From an uncultured Bacteroidia bacterium (GTDB lineage Bacteria; Bacteroidota; Bacteroidia; Bacteroidales; UBA932): DNA of 64,000 nt. The position numbers were made by a program, and so were the translations under genes. Of the stretch, positions 42,666-50,775 are shown one piece after another. The DNA lies in contig CADBYT010000002.1 of assembly GCA_902798975.1 (NCBI GenBank), positions 49,890 to 113,889 of the forward strand, read 5' to 3'. The notes under the pieces were generated by a model. The model saw nothing but the letters and a program-made list of their open reading frames with translations, was not told where the DNA came from and did not search any database. How positions within the stretch are numbered: position 1 is the stretch's first letter; each line of letters starts with the position of its first letter.

Positions 42666-43381
42666 ACAGACTTCCCCTTCTTTTGCCCATCCGGTCCATC
42701 GTCTTTGTGCTGGTCTTCGTCATTGGCGCACTGGCTGCGCACAAACATGTCGATGAAATCAGCAACTGGTGGAGCATCATCGCAGTTGTAGTCAACATCC
42801 TGAACATTCTGCTACTGGTGTATGCCGCCCGCCGGAACGGCAAGACATACTGGGAACTCATTAACTATCAGAAGGGAAAGACGCGGCTGGGGCAGGTTCT
42901 TCTTGTTTCCCTGATGATCCTGACCATCGGCACAGCCGGGATGTACCTGGCCGGCTACCTCTGCTACGGGATTCTCCCCTACGCCGCCCCGATGATGATC
43001 GCCCCGATTCCGAAGGTCCTGGCCATCATTAACCTGGTTCTGCTGCCTGTCACGACGGCATTCGCCGAAGACGGTCTGTACCTGGGTTGCGGCGTCAACC
43101 AGATCCGGAACAAGGCCGCCGCCATCCTGGTCCCGGCATTCTTCTTCGCCTTGCAGCACTGCTTCATCCCGACCTTGTTCGACGCCCCGTACATCCTATA
43201 CCGTTTCCTTTCCTTCCTTCCACTGACCATCATCTTGTGCTGGTACTATTACAGGAAGCGCAATCCCCTCCCCATCATGATCGGACACGCCCTGATCGAC
43301 GTGGCCACTGCCGCTCAAATCCTGGCATCCTCCACGATTCCCGGTTTCTTCGAAACCATGTGCAACGCAGCCTTATCATGA
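42662..43381 (+). CDS. CPBP-like intramembrane protease homologue with degenerate motif 1
   Basis: A 239-residue membrane protein with about seven helices. The CPBP/CAAX pattern is partly kept: FAEDGLYLGCG stands where active members have EExxxR, FALQHCFIP has the F-x3-H of motif 2, and GHALIDVATA the H-x3-D of motif 3. Loss of the second Glu and the Arg suggests weak or absent protease activity. ATG 42662 overlaps the previous gene. Confidence 0.7.
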   Translation: MNRLPLLLPIRSIVFVLVFVIGALAAHKHVDEISNWWSIIAVVVNILNILLLVYAARRNGKTYWELINYQKGKTRLGQVLLVSLMILTIGTAGMYLAGYLCYGILPYAAPMMIAPIPKVLAIINLVLLPVTTAFAEDGLYLGCGVNQIRNKAAAILVPAFFFALQHCFIPTLFDAPYILYRFLSFLPLTIILCWYYYRKRNPLPIMIGHALIDVATAAQILASSTIPGFFETMCNAALS

Positions 43382-43435
43382 AACCAAATGTTTTATAGTT
43401 TTTCGCGAACTGTGTTGTCTAACGAAGATTTGAAG

Positions 43436-44731
43436 ATGAAAAAGATTCTTACGATAGTTGCTCTGCTGTTTTCATTCGCGTTCCTTTCGAACGCCCAGGA
43501 CGGCACCTGGACGGGAAAACTCGATGTCCAGGGAATGAAACTTACAATCGTCTTCCACCTGGACGGTGATGAGCCCTGTATGGATTCGCCGGATCAGGCC
43601 GCACAAGGTATCCCTATCCAGGTCGAAAGGAACGATATGGGGAAGATCATCATCCGGATTCCGATGCTCGGCGCCAGCTACGAAGGACTTTGGCTGGGGA
43701 ATCAGATTGTCGGCACCTTTACGCAAATGGGCCAGTCCCTGGCGCTGACCCTTGCTCCCGGAGAAGACAAGCTGAACCGTCCGCAGACCCCGCAGGGGCC
43801 GTTCCCGTATGCGACGGAGGAAGTGTCCTTCGACAATGGAGATGCGCATCTGGAGGGCACGCTGGTGCTCCCGGAGGGATATTCCCGCAAGACCCCCGTC
43901 CTGATCTTCGTCACCGGCAGCGGCCAGGAGGACCGGGATGAAACCGTCTTCGAGCACAAGCCTTTTGCGGTCATTGCAGACGCCCTCGGCCGGGCAGGCA
44001 TCGCCACGCTCCGCTATGATGACCGCGGCGTGGGCGGCTCCACCGGAGAGGTCGCCAACGCCACCACGGAAGATTTCAGGGACGACGCCCTGGCCGGCAT
44101 CAAGCTGCTCCGGGAGCGCTTCGACAAGGTCGGCGTCATCGGCCACAGCGAAGGCGGCACCATCGCCCTGATGCTGGCGGCCGAGAGGCAGGTCGATTTC
44201 ATCGTCTCACTGGCGGGCATGGTGGTCTCCGGCAAGGAAACATTGTTATGGCAGAACCGCATTGCGTTCATGGACGCCGGTGTCCCCGCAGAAACGACAG
44301 ATGTCTATTGCAAAGCTCTGGGCGAAGCCATCGACGCTTGTATCACCGGATCCCCTATACCATCGGCCAGCAAGTATGACCTCCCCGCGGCGTTGGCGCA
44401 GAATCTGGCAGCAGCATCCATGCAACTGCAGACTCCTTATCTGAAGTACTTCATCGCAATGGACACTCGTCCACTCCTGGGGAACATAACCTGCCCCATC
44501 CTGGCCATCAACGGCACCAAGGACATTCAAGTGGAGCACGAGAGCAACCTGGAAGCCCTGCGTAAAGGCCTGCCGGCGAATCCCAGAAACAGAATTGAAG
44601 CCATTGAAGGCGTGAATCATCTGTTCCAGCACTGCACCACCGGCGCCGTCGCCGAATATCGCCAGATTGAGGAGTCTTTCGCCCCGGAAGCACTGGACCT
44701 GATTGTCAACTGGCTCTCCGCCTTTAAATAG
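43436..44731 (+). CDS. Exported alpha/beta hydrolase (dienelactone-hydrolase/serine-aminopeptidase fold)
   Basis: A 431-residue protein with a signal peptide (ends SNA, about residue 20), a beta-rich N-terminal domain of about 110 residues (GTWTGKLDVQGMKLTIVFHL) and a hydrolase domain. FVTGSGQEDRDE is the oxyanion region, VGVIGHSEGGTIALML holds the Ser nucleophile (about residue 239), and GVNHLFQHC the His. The layout is common in Bacteroidetes exported esterases. The substrate is unknown. ATG 43436 gives a clean signal peptide. Confidence 0.88.
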   Translation: MKKILTIVALLFSFAFLSNAQDGTWTGKLDVQGMKLTIVFHLDGDEPCMDSPDQAAQGIPIQVERNDMGKIIIRIPMLGASYEGLWLGNQIVGTFTQMGQSLALTLAPGEDKLNRPQTPQGPFPYATEEVSFDNGDAHLEGTLVLPEGYSRKTPVLIFVTGSGQEDRDETVFEHKPFAVIADALGRAGIATLRYDDRGVGGSTGEVANATTEDFRDDALAGIKLLRERFDKVGVIGHSEGGTIALMLAAERQVDFIVSLAGMVVSGKETLLWQNRIAFMDAGVPAETTDVYCKALGEAIDACITGSPIPSASKYDLPAALAQNLAAASMQLQTPYLKYFIAMDTRPLLGNITCPILAINGTKDIQVEHESNLEALRKGLPANPRNRIEAIEGVNHLFQHCTTGAVAEYRQIEESFAPEALDLIVNWLSAFK

Positions 44732-44742
44732 AATCGTAGCAA

Positions 44743-45102
44743 ATGGAAGATTTTATCCTCAAAGAGATTGACAAGCTGGGCGAGATGCTGCGGATGATCG
44801 CCCGGAAGTTGGGGCTGTTGAACGACGGCACCCCGGACTACACCATAACGGACGTGAAGGCCGAATTCGACAAGTCCAGCCTACCTTTCGATTTGGACAC
44901 CGTCCTGCAACAGGATAACCCGGTCTGGTACCTGACCCAGACCGCCAAGTTCTCCGACTCCGCGCTGGAGACCTTCATCGAAATCCTATTTCATTCGAAC
45001 CTTGATGAAGACAGGAAAGCAGCGCTCCTGGATGATGCCCTGGCCTATCTTGACGGCAAGGGCAACTTCTCCTTCAAACTTCATTCGCTGAGCAGCAGAT
45101 GA
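44743..45102 (+). CDS. Conserved hypothetical protein
   Basis: A 119-residue helical, acidic, soluble protein. The first 25 residues (DFILKEIDKLGEMLRMIARKLG) form an amphipathic helix, and the remainder resembles a TPR-like helical bundle. No family is claimed. It is 11 nt after the hydrolase gene and overlaps the GNAT gene by 4 nt, so it is part of this operon. Confidence 0.6.
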   Translation: MEDFILKEIDKLGEMLRMIARKLGLLNDGTPDYTITDVKAEFDKSSLPFDLDTVLQQDNPVWYLTQTAKFSDSALETFIEILFHSNLDEDRKAALLDDALAYLDGKGNFSFKLHSLSSR

Positions 45103-45626
45103 CCTCCGTCAAGCCCTCTCTGGAACTATCCATCCGGGCCGCCCGGGCGAACGATTTGTCGGATATCATGGCCGTTCTGGAGGCGGCCAAGGGTATCATG
45201 CGTGCGTCGGGCAATACCCTACAATGGGTCGGTGGCTATCCTTCGGAGGAGGTCATCCTGCAGGATATCGACCGGGGGCACGGACAAGTGGTCATGGCAG
45301 ACGGCCGCATCGCGGGCTATTTCGCGTTCATCCCCTCCCCGGAGCCGACTTATGCTGCCATCTACGACGGTGCCTGGCTGGATGACTCCCGGCCCTACCA
45401 CGTCGTGCACCGCATCGGCAGCTATCCGGAGATTCACGGGGTCTTCCGGGCCATCATGGACTGGTGCTTCGCCCGTGACGCGAACATCCGCATCGACACG
45501 CAGCGGGACAACCGGATCATGCAACACAATATCCTGAAATACGGATTCCGGTACTGCGGCATCATCTATCTGGCCTCCGGGGACGAAAGGCTGGCCTACC
45601 AGCGAATAATCGGGGATAATTGTTAA
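45099..45626 (+). CDS. GNAT family N-acetyltransferase
   Basis: A 175-residue acetyltransferase. LSIRAARANDLSDIMAVLEAAKG is the N-terminal fold; the acetyl-CoA site region is around RIGSYPEIHGVFRAIMDWCFARDANIRIDTQRDN, where the Q/RxxGxG/A motif is degenerate. MQHNILKYGFRYCGIIYLASGDERLAY is the C-terminal block. A fragment of a sister copy is at 52336-52515. It overlaps the upstream gene by 4 nt. Confidence 0.85.
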   Translation: MTSVKPSLELSIRAARANDLSDIMAVLEAAKGIMRASGNTLQWVGGYPSEEVILQDIDRGHGQVVMADGRIAGYFAFIPSPEPTYAAIYDGAWLDDSRPYHVVHRIGSYPEIHGVFRAIMDWCFARDANIRIDTQRDNRIMQHNILKYGFRYCGIIYLASGDERLAYQRIIGDNC

Positions 45627-45639
45627 CTTGGCTTGCGAA

Positions 45640-46662
45640 ATGGCAACCGGCAGGCAATACTACCTCGACAACCTGAAGGTCTGGTTGACCGTCCTCGTGA
45701 TCTTCCACCACGCAGGACAGGCTTATGGTACCGGCGGCGGATGGGCGTATACGCCAAGCAATCCGGCGGAATTCCTCCCATGGCTGGGGAATTTCTTCAG
45801 CGTGAACGCCGGCTTCTTTATGGGACTGTATTTCCTGATCTCCGGCTATTTCGTGCCAAGCAGCTACGACAAGAACGGCGGCAAGGCCTTCGTCCGCAAG
45901 AAGCTGGTCCGGCTGGGCATCCCCTGGCTGGTGATAGGCACGATCCTGTCCGTCCTTTTGGGTAAGTTTGAGACCGGGCACATGTGGTTCGTCGAAAGCC
46001 TGCTCGTGTTCTGCCTCCTCTACGCGCTGTACCGGCGCATCTTCCCGCCAGTCCGCAGCCGCGAGCAGCGACCGACTCTATGGGCCCTGCTGCTGATCGG
46101 GCTCGTAATGGGCGCTGGCAGCTTCTTCATCCGCAAGGTGAGCCCGCAGGACCATTGGATCTGGCCCTTCGGCATCATTCCCCTACCGATGGAGCCCGCC
46201 CATTACCTGCAGTACGTCATGCTCTTCGTGCTGGGCATCCTGGCCCGGCGCTTCAGCTGGCTGGAGCAGATGAGCGACCGCCTCGGCGCCGCGTCGCTCG
46301 GCCTCGGCGTCCTGTTTGCCCTGGGTATTTACCTGCGCGGCGACGGCGCCTGGAGCGCCTTTGTCTGGCGCTGGTTCGGCTTCTATGAATCCCTGCTGTG
46401 CGTCTTCCTCTGCGCCGGCCTGCTCTGGCTGTTCCGCCGCTGTGACAACGGCACCAGCAGCTTCAAGCAGTGGTGCGCGGCCCAGTCGTACGGCGCATAC
46501 ATCTTCCACATGCTGCTGATGCTGGTCCTCCAGTTCGCCACCGACGCCGTCTGGATGGGCGCCTTCGGCAAATTCTTCTTCATCGGCGCCGTCACGACCG
46601 TTCTGGCGTTCACGCTCACCTGGGCCCTGCGCCTGATACCCGGCGTGAAGAAAGTGATATAG
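45640..46662 (+). CDS. Acyltransferase family 3 membrane protein
   Basis: A 340-residue protein with about ten membrane helices. QYYLDNLKVWLTVLVIFHHAGQAYG is the family opening with the catalytic His in HH, and FLISGYFVPSSYDKNGGKAFVRKKLVRLGIPWL is the second conserved block (R/KxxRLxxP). SYGAYIFHMLL is the C-terminal His motif. Such proteins move acetyl or other acyl groups onto sugars or lipids at the membrane. ATG 45640 is preferred to a TTG 12 nt upstream. Confidence 0.9.
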   Translation: MATGRQYYLDNLKVWLTVLVIFHHAGQAYGTGGGWAYTPSNPAEFLPWLGNFFSVNAGFFMGLYFLISGYFVPSSYDKNGGKAFVRKKLVRLGIPWLVIGTILSVLLGKFETGHMWFVESLLVFCLLYALYRRIFPPVRSREQRPTLWALLLIGLVMGAGSFFIRKVSPQDHWIWPFGIIPLPMEPAHYLQYVMLFVLGILARRFSWLEQMSDRLGAASLGLGVLFALGIYLRGDGAWSAFVWRWFGFYESLLCVFLCAGLLWLFRRCDNGTSSFKQWCAAQSYGAYIFHMLLMLVLQFATDAVWMGAFGKFFFIGAVTTVLAFTLTWALRLIPGVKKVI

Positions 46663-46703
46663 CCGAATTCCGACAAGTTTATTTTATTTTTTGCAAAGTT
46701 TTC

Positions 46704-46733
46704 TTGTCATTTAGAAAATTTTGCTTAGCTTTG
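46704..46733 (+). promoter_or_regulatory. Promoter of the second membrane-protein/XRE pair
   Basis: TTG (46704-46706), a 19-nt spacer and TAGCTTTG (46726-46733) match the Bacteroidetes consensus. The first ATG is 28 nt downstream at 46762. Confidence 0.78.
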
Positions 46734-46761
46734 CTAGCAGAAACAATCAAACGAACCGAAC

Positions 46762-47202
46762 ATGAAATCCAAAAGCATCCTCATGCCGCATGCCTGCCAG
46801 AAGGTAGGCTGGTGCCTGGTGGCCCTGTCGCTGATCTTATTCATCGTCAAGGTGCTGTTCTTCGGCCGCAACATCGACGTGGCCTGGTACCTGGCGAAAA
46901 CCACGCATTTCACGGTTCTCCTTGCATTCTTCTTCCTCTGCCTGTCGAAGGAGAAGGTGGAAGACGAGATGATTTCCGCCTACCGGCTGAAGGCCGCCGG
47001 GATTACCGGGTATGCCTTCTTCATCTTTTTCATCCTGCTCAGCATCTTCCTGGAGCTGCATCTCTATCTTCTCTTCGAGCAAGCAGAGGACACCTTGAGC
47101 GCGTATCTGTGCGAGTTTTTCCTCATCGTTCTTCCGCTGCTGGTGTTCATCGTGTATTTCGTCACGTTCAAGCTGTTGCTCGTGAAATCCAAAATGCAGT
47201 AG
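46762..47202 (+). CDS. Four-helix membrane protein paired with an XRE regulator (DUF2975-like)
   Basis: A 146-residue protein with four membrane helices and a short soluble loop (KEKVEDEMISAYRLKAAGI). The topology and the HTH gene 5 nt downstream are like those of the 32054-32766 pair, but sequence identity with that protein is low by eye. Family assignment is therefore tentative. The promoter is at 46704-46733. Confidence 0.72.
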   Translation: MKSKSILMPHACQKVGWCLVALSLILFIVKVLFFGRNIDVAWYLAKTTHFTVLLAFFFLCLSKEKVEDEMISAYRLKAAGITGYAFFIFFILLSIFLELHLYLLFEQAEDTLSAYLCEFFLIVLPLLVFIVYFVTFKLLLVKSKMQ

Positions 47203-47207
47203 CCGCC

Positions 47208-47408
47208 ATGAAGAACACTGTCAAAGTCGAACGCGCCATCCTCGACATCACCCAGCAGCAGCTGGCCGACGCCATCGGCGTGAGCCGCAACACGATCAAC
47301 TCCATCGAATCCGGCAAATACGTCCCCTCCACCGTCCTGGCCCTCAAGATCGCCCGCCACTTCGGCAAACCGGTCGACGTCATCTTCCAGCTGGATGACA
47401 ACGACTGA
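47208..47408 (+). CDS. XRE-family helix-turn-helix regulator (YgzD-like)
   Basis: A 66-residue DNA-binding protein. VKVERAILDITQQQLADAIGVSRNTINSIESGKYVPSTVLALKIARHFGKPVDVIF is a complete HTH_3 domain of the small YgzD type, with the recognition helix at VSRNTINSIESG. ATG 47208 is 5 nt after the membrane-protein stop. It probably represses its own operon. Confidence 0.92.
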   Translation: MKNTVKVERAILDITQQQLADAIGVSRNTINSIESGKYVPSTVLALKIARHFGKPVDVIFQLDDND

Positions 47409-47418
47409 ATTAATTGAT

Positions 47419-47426
47419 TATCTTTG
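47419..47426 (+). promoter_or_regulatory. -7 box 7 nt before the BASS start codon
   Basis: TATCTTTG at 47419-47426 ends 7 nt before ATG 47434. Transcripts from it would have almost no leader. The HTH gene ends at 47408, so the gap also has no room for a longer leader unless transcription starts upstream. Confidence 0.5.
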
Positions 47427-47433
47427 TTCTGTC

Positions 47434-48363
47434 ATGAAGCGGCTTTGCAAGTGGATTTCTGATTGGATGGGGGTCCTGGGCCTGGGATCGGCCATCCTGG
47501 CACTTGCATTCCCGGAGGTGCTGGGACACCTGAAGCCCTCGCTCATCAATCCCCTGCTGGGCGTGATCATGTTCGGGATGGGTCTGACGCTCAAGGTGGA
47601 AGACTTCCGCGTGGTGTTCAGCCGCCCCAAGGACGTGCTCGTCGGCTGCCTGGCGCAGTTCACCGTGATGCCAGCCCTGGCGTTCGGGCTTTCGCGCCTG
47701 TTCGGCCTGGACGAAGCGCTCACCATCGGCGTCATCCTGGTCGGATGCTGCCCGGGCGGCACCGCCTCCAACGTCATTACCTATCTGGCAAAGGGCGACC
47801 TGGCGCTGTCGGTGGGCATGACGGCCACGTCCACGCTGCTGGCTCCCCTGCTCACCCCGCTGCTGGTTCTGCTGCTGGTTGGCGAGACGGTGGATGTCAA
47901 CGTGGTCGGGATGCTGCTGAGCATTCTCTGGGTCGTCATCCTGCCCATTGTGCTGGGCCTGCTGGTCAAACGCCTGTTGCCCAAGGCGACGGAGCAGGCC
48001 ACGGCGTATCTTCCGGCGGTTTCCACCATCGCCATCTGCCTCATCGTGATGATTGTCATCGCGGCGAATGCCCATAAGCTGCTCGCCGGCGGCTGGATCG
48101 TCATTCTGGTCGTGATGCTCCACAACATCCTCGGACTTACCGTCGGCTACCTGATCGGGCTGCTGCTGAAGATGACGCCCGCCAAGCGCCGGGCCATCAG
48201 CGTGGAGGTGGGCATGCAGAACAGCGGGCTGGCCTCGTCGCTGGCGACGCTCCACTTCGCCGCCTTCCCCATGGCCACCGTTCCCGGGGCCATATTCAGC
48301 GTCTGGCACAACATCAGCGGCGCCATCGTCGCCCGTTTGTTTGCCAGGCGGAAATTGTGCTAA
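47434..48363 (+). CDS. BASS family sodium-dependent transporter, second copy
   Basis: A 309-residue protein with nine to ten membrane helices. VGCCPGGTASNVITYLAKGDLALSVGMTA and ISVEVGMQNSGLASSLA are the two BASS crossover motifs. It is closer to the classical bacterial ASBT type (YocS/PanS-like) than the copy at 984-1832, which has a shorter N-terminus. The substrate is unknown. ATG 47434 gives a short basic start before helix one. Confidence 0.9.
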   Translation: MKRLCKWISDWMGVLGLGSAILALAFPEVLGHLKPSLINPLLGVIMFGMGLTLKVEDFRVVFSRPKDVLVGCLAQFTVMPALAFGLSRLFGLDEALTIGVILVGCCPGGTASNVITYLAKGDLALSVGMTATSTLLAPLLTPLLVLLLVGETVDVNVVGMLLSILWVVILPIVLGLLVKRLLPKATEQATAYLPAVSTIAICLIVMIVIAANAHKLLAGGWIVILVVMLHNILGLTVGYLIGLLLKMTPAKRRAISVEVGMQNSGLASSLATLHFAAFPMATVPGAIFSVWHNISGAIVARLFARRKLC

Positions 48364-48387
48364 CTATTTGTGTACCACCATAAAGAA

Positions 48388-49482
48388 ATGAGGGCAGGTA
48401 TTATTGTCATATTAGCGGGCTCCTTGCTGGGGATATTGTATGTGACCTGGCATCTTTGGCGCATCACGCCGGGCGGCTGGGTGGCGAAACTGGTGGTTGC
48501 CGTATTATTCCTGCTCTGGATGGCAGCCGCATTCGCCAGCATGCTGCTCCGTGACAAGGCCTCCACTTCCACCATCACCGCACTCTACGAGCTAGGGCAT
48601 CCCTGGATGATTGCCTTCCTGTATCTTCTGATTGTCTTCATCCTGGCCGATATCGGGGTTCTGGTCCGGCTCATTCCAAAAGACTGGCTCGTCAGCAACG
48701 CCGTTTCCATGGTAAGCATCCTGGGCGTGATTGCCGTCGTGCTCACGGCCGGGGGCATCCATTATCGGCACAAATACCGGGAAGAGCTGACCATCCGGAC
48801 AGAAAAGCAACTGGACAAGCCCCTGACCATTGTCCTCGCCAGCGACCTGCATATCGGCTACAGCAACCGCAAAGCAGAACTGGGCCGCTGGATCGATTTG
48901 ATCAATGCCGAACATCCGGACCTGGTGCTCTTTGGAGGGGACATCGTAGACTTCACGACGAAGCCCTTGGTGGACGGGAATTATGCCGATGAATTCCGCC
49001 GCCTGGAGGCCCCGGCCTATGCGGTGCTTGGCAATCATGAATACATTGCCGGCGTGGAAGACTCGGAAAGATTCCTTTCTGAAGCCGGAATCACACTTCT
49101 GAAGAACTCGGTGGCGCATTTCGAAGGGATAAACATCATCGGCCGGGACGACCGGAGCAATCCCTGCAGAGCGGCGCTTTGGGAATTTGCCGATTCTTTA
49201 AGCGGTTTCACCATCCTGCTGGACCATCAGCCCTCCCATCTGGAGGATGCAGAGGATGCCGGTGTTGACTTCCAGTTCAGCGGGCATACACACCGCGGGC
49301 AGGTATGGCCCCTCAACTGGCTGACGGATGCCATATTTGAAAAGTCATGGGGGCTTCACCAGCGCGGCAACACGCAGTATTATGTAAGTTCAGGCCTGGG
49401 CATCTGGGGGCCCAAAATCCGTATCGGCACCCGGTCGGAGTATCTCGTGCTCCATATTGCTCTGTCAGATAAAAAGCTATGA
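48388..49482 (+). CDS. Membrane-anchored metallophosphoesterase
   Basis: A 364-residue protein with four N-terminal membrane helices (residues 5-130) and a calcineurin-like domain: TIVLASDLHIGYSNRK, LVLFGGDIVDF, YAVLGNHEY, LLDHQPS and FQFSGHTHRGQVWPL supply the metal ligands. It resembles YkoQ/LpxH-type phosphoesterases acting on phospholipid substrates or nucleotides. ATG 48388 is chosen over a GTG 18 nt upstream. Confidence 0.93.
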   Translation: MRAGIIVILAGSLLGILYVTWHLWRITPGGWVAKLVVAVLFLLWMAAAFASMLLRDKASTSTITALYELGHPWMIAFLYLLIVFILADIGVLVRLIPKDWLVSNAVSMVSILGVIAVVLTAGGIHYRHKYREELTIRTEKQLDKPLTIVLASDLHIGYSNRKAELGRWIDLINAEHPDLVLFGGDIVDFTTKPLVDGNYADEFRRLEAPAYAVLGNHEYIAGVEDSERFLSEAGITLLKNSVAHFEGINIIGRDDRSNPCRAALWEFADSLSGFTILLDHQPSHLEDAEDAGVDFQFSGHTHRGQVWPLNWLTDAIFEKSWGLHQRGNTQYYVSSGLGIWGPKIRIGTRSEYLVLHIALSDKKL

Positions 49483-49670
49483 AGCGTTTGCCGAAACAGA
49501 AGAAGCTGCGGATTACGGAGGCCGACTTTATGCTGGCCAACCGCAGGGCGGCACGGCTCGAGGAGATTGCCGAGCACGGGAGGCCTGTTTCCTTCCGGCG
49601 GGTCACCCACAAATCCAAAAAGGTCTATGACCGCAAGCGACTGAAGAAACTGGCCGGCCAGGATGACTGA
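49479..49670 (+). CDS. Small basic protein of unknown function
   Basis: A 63-residue, strongly basic protein (about one third Lys/Arg), predicted helical, starting KRLPKQKKLRITEADFMLANRRAARLEEI. The ATG overlaps the phosphoesterase stop by 4 nt, so it is translated with it. Charge suggests nucleic acid or ribosome contact, which is only inference. Confidence 0.72.
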   Translation: MKRLPKQKKLRITEADFMLANRRAARLEEIAEHGRPVSFRRVTHKSKKVYDRKRLKKLAGQDD

Positions 49671-49760
49671 AGCAATCCAGGATCGGGAGAAATGGTTATA
49701 TTTGTTTCGAATAATCAGGATTTTCAGACTATTTATCTGGTAGCATAAATCATTCAAGAT

Positions 49761-50447
49761 ATGGCAAGTAACGCAGATTTCGTACAATATATCGTTGATC
49801 AGTGCTCGGGCGCCGGGGAGATAGCCGCAAAGAAGATGATGGGAGACTATTGCATTTACTGTGACGGTATCCTCTTTGGCCTTATCTGCGATAATAACCT
49901 GTTTATCAAGCCCACCTATCAAGGCGCAGCGCAATTGAAAGAGGTGGTGATGCGTTCTCCGTATCCCGGAGCCAAGGAACATTTCCTGATCGACGACGTG
50001 GATGACCGGGACTACCTGACAGCCATCATCAAGGCGACGCTACCCGCCCTGCCGAAGCCGAAAGCGAAAAAGAATCCGATGCTTGAAACGAAAAAGCATG
50101 TTCCGGCCTCGCTGGATGAGCTTATTCCACAGAGCGTTGTATGTTCACAGGAACTCAGGGCTTTCTTTCAGCAGCACCTGGGCAAAGGATTCCACTTCAA
50201 GGTAGAGTTCCAGAAGTGGCTGCATGAGAATGCCGGAAAGACTTACGGAGATGCCGTGGAAGCCTACAAGACGCTGGAGCATCCCACCGAAATCTGGCCC
50301 CAGTTTGAATACAACCAATATGTCCGCGACTTCTTTGCGGACAACGAAGGCGCATCTCTGGACGATGCAATCAAGTGTTGGCACTGGAAGAAATTGCAAC
50401 CGGGAAGCCACCGCTATGAGCGAAGCGACCTGGAGGCGGCAAAGTAA
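49761..50447 (+). CDS. TfoX-like N-terminal domain protein with C-terminal DUF6434-like region
   Basis: A 228-residue two-part protein. Residues 1-100 are a TfoX/Sxy N-terminal-like domain (GEIAAKKMMGDYCIYCDGILFGLICDNNLFIKPT). Residues 125-225 (LDELIPQSVVCSQELRAFFQQHLGKGFHFKVEFQKWLHENAGKTYGDAVEAY) resemble the SAP-like DUF6434 segment, ending in AIKCWHWKKLQPG. TfoX regulates competence in proteobacteria; here the role is unknown. A TATATTTG box lies at 49697-49704. Confidence 0.8.
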   Translation: MASNADFVQYIVDQCSGAGEIAAKKMMGDYCIYCDGILFGLICDNNLFIKPTYQGAAQLKEVVMRSPYPGAKEHFLIDDVDDRDYLTAIIKATLPALPKPKAKKNPMLETKKHVPASLDELIPQSVVCSQELRAFFQQHLGKGFHFKVEFQKWLHENAGKTYGDAVEAYKTLEHPTEIWPQFEYNQYVRDFFADNEGASLDDAIKCWHWKKLQPGSHRYERSDLEAAK

Positions 50448-50459
50448 ATTCGAATTAAT

Positions 50460-50587
50460 ATGATTGTGCTGATTATTGTCGCGGCTATTCTGGTCATCAT
50501 GGGAGTGGTCATCCTTATCGGGAAGGGTGACAACCTGATTGCCGGATGAAAGGCGTTACCCCCAGGGAGTACCGGAAGAGTTTGTAG
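50460..50587 (+). pseudogene. DUF3784 start joined to the tail of an AraC regulator
   Basis: A 29-codon frame (50460-50549) encodes one membrane helix and GKGDNLIAG, the start of DUF3784 proteins, which normally go on with YNT and a second half. It stops there. Overlapping in another frame, 50546-50587 reads GVTPREYRKSL then stop, a typical last segment of the AraC/XylS HTH. The two ends meet at 50545-50550, as expected for a deletion that removed everything between them. Confidence 0.7.
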
Positions 50588-50626
50588 ATATATTCCCATT
50601 TATCGGCAAAGATGACTGCTATCCGG

Positions 50627-50672
50627 CAGTCACTCAAACCTCTGTGCCGAAAAAGCTCGAAAACGGCGCCGA
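50627..50672. repeat. Dispersed 46-nt element, copy A (with 32-nt imperfect palindrome)
   Basis: CAGTCACTCAAACC (50627-50640) is followed by a 32-nt hairpin unit (50641-50672) with an imperfect stem, GTGCCG against CGGCGC. The same arrangement with a better palindrome is at 63741-63786. The remainder of the 50588-50775 gap shows no gene. Confidence 0.7.
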
Positions 50673-50775
50673 AAATCACCATTATTAGGGATTTCACGGA
50701 TGGCTTATTCCGGGTACCTTTGCCATCGATTTCTTAACTATGTCAGACAAAAACGGTTTAGTGTGTAATGCCAGT

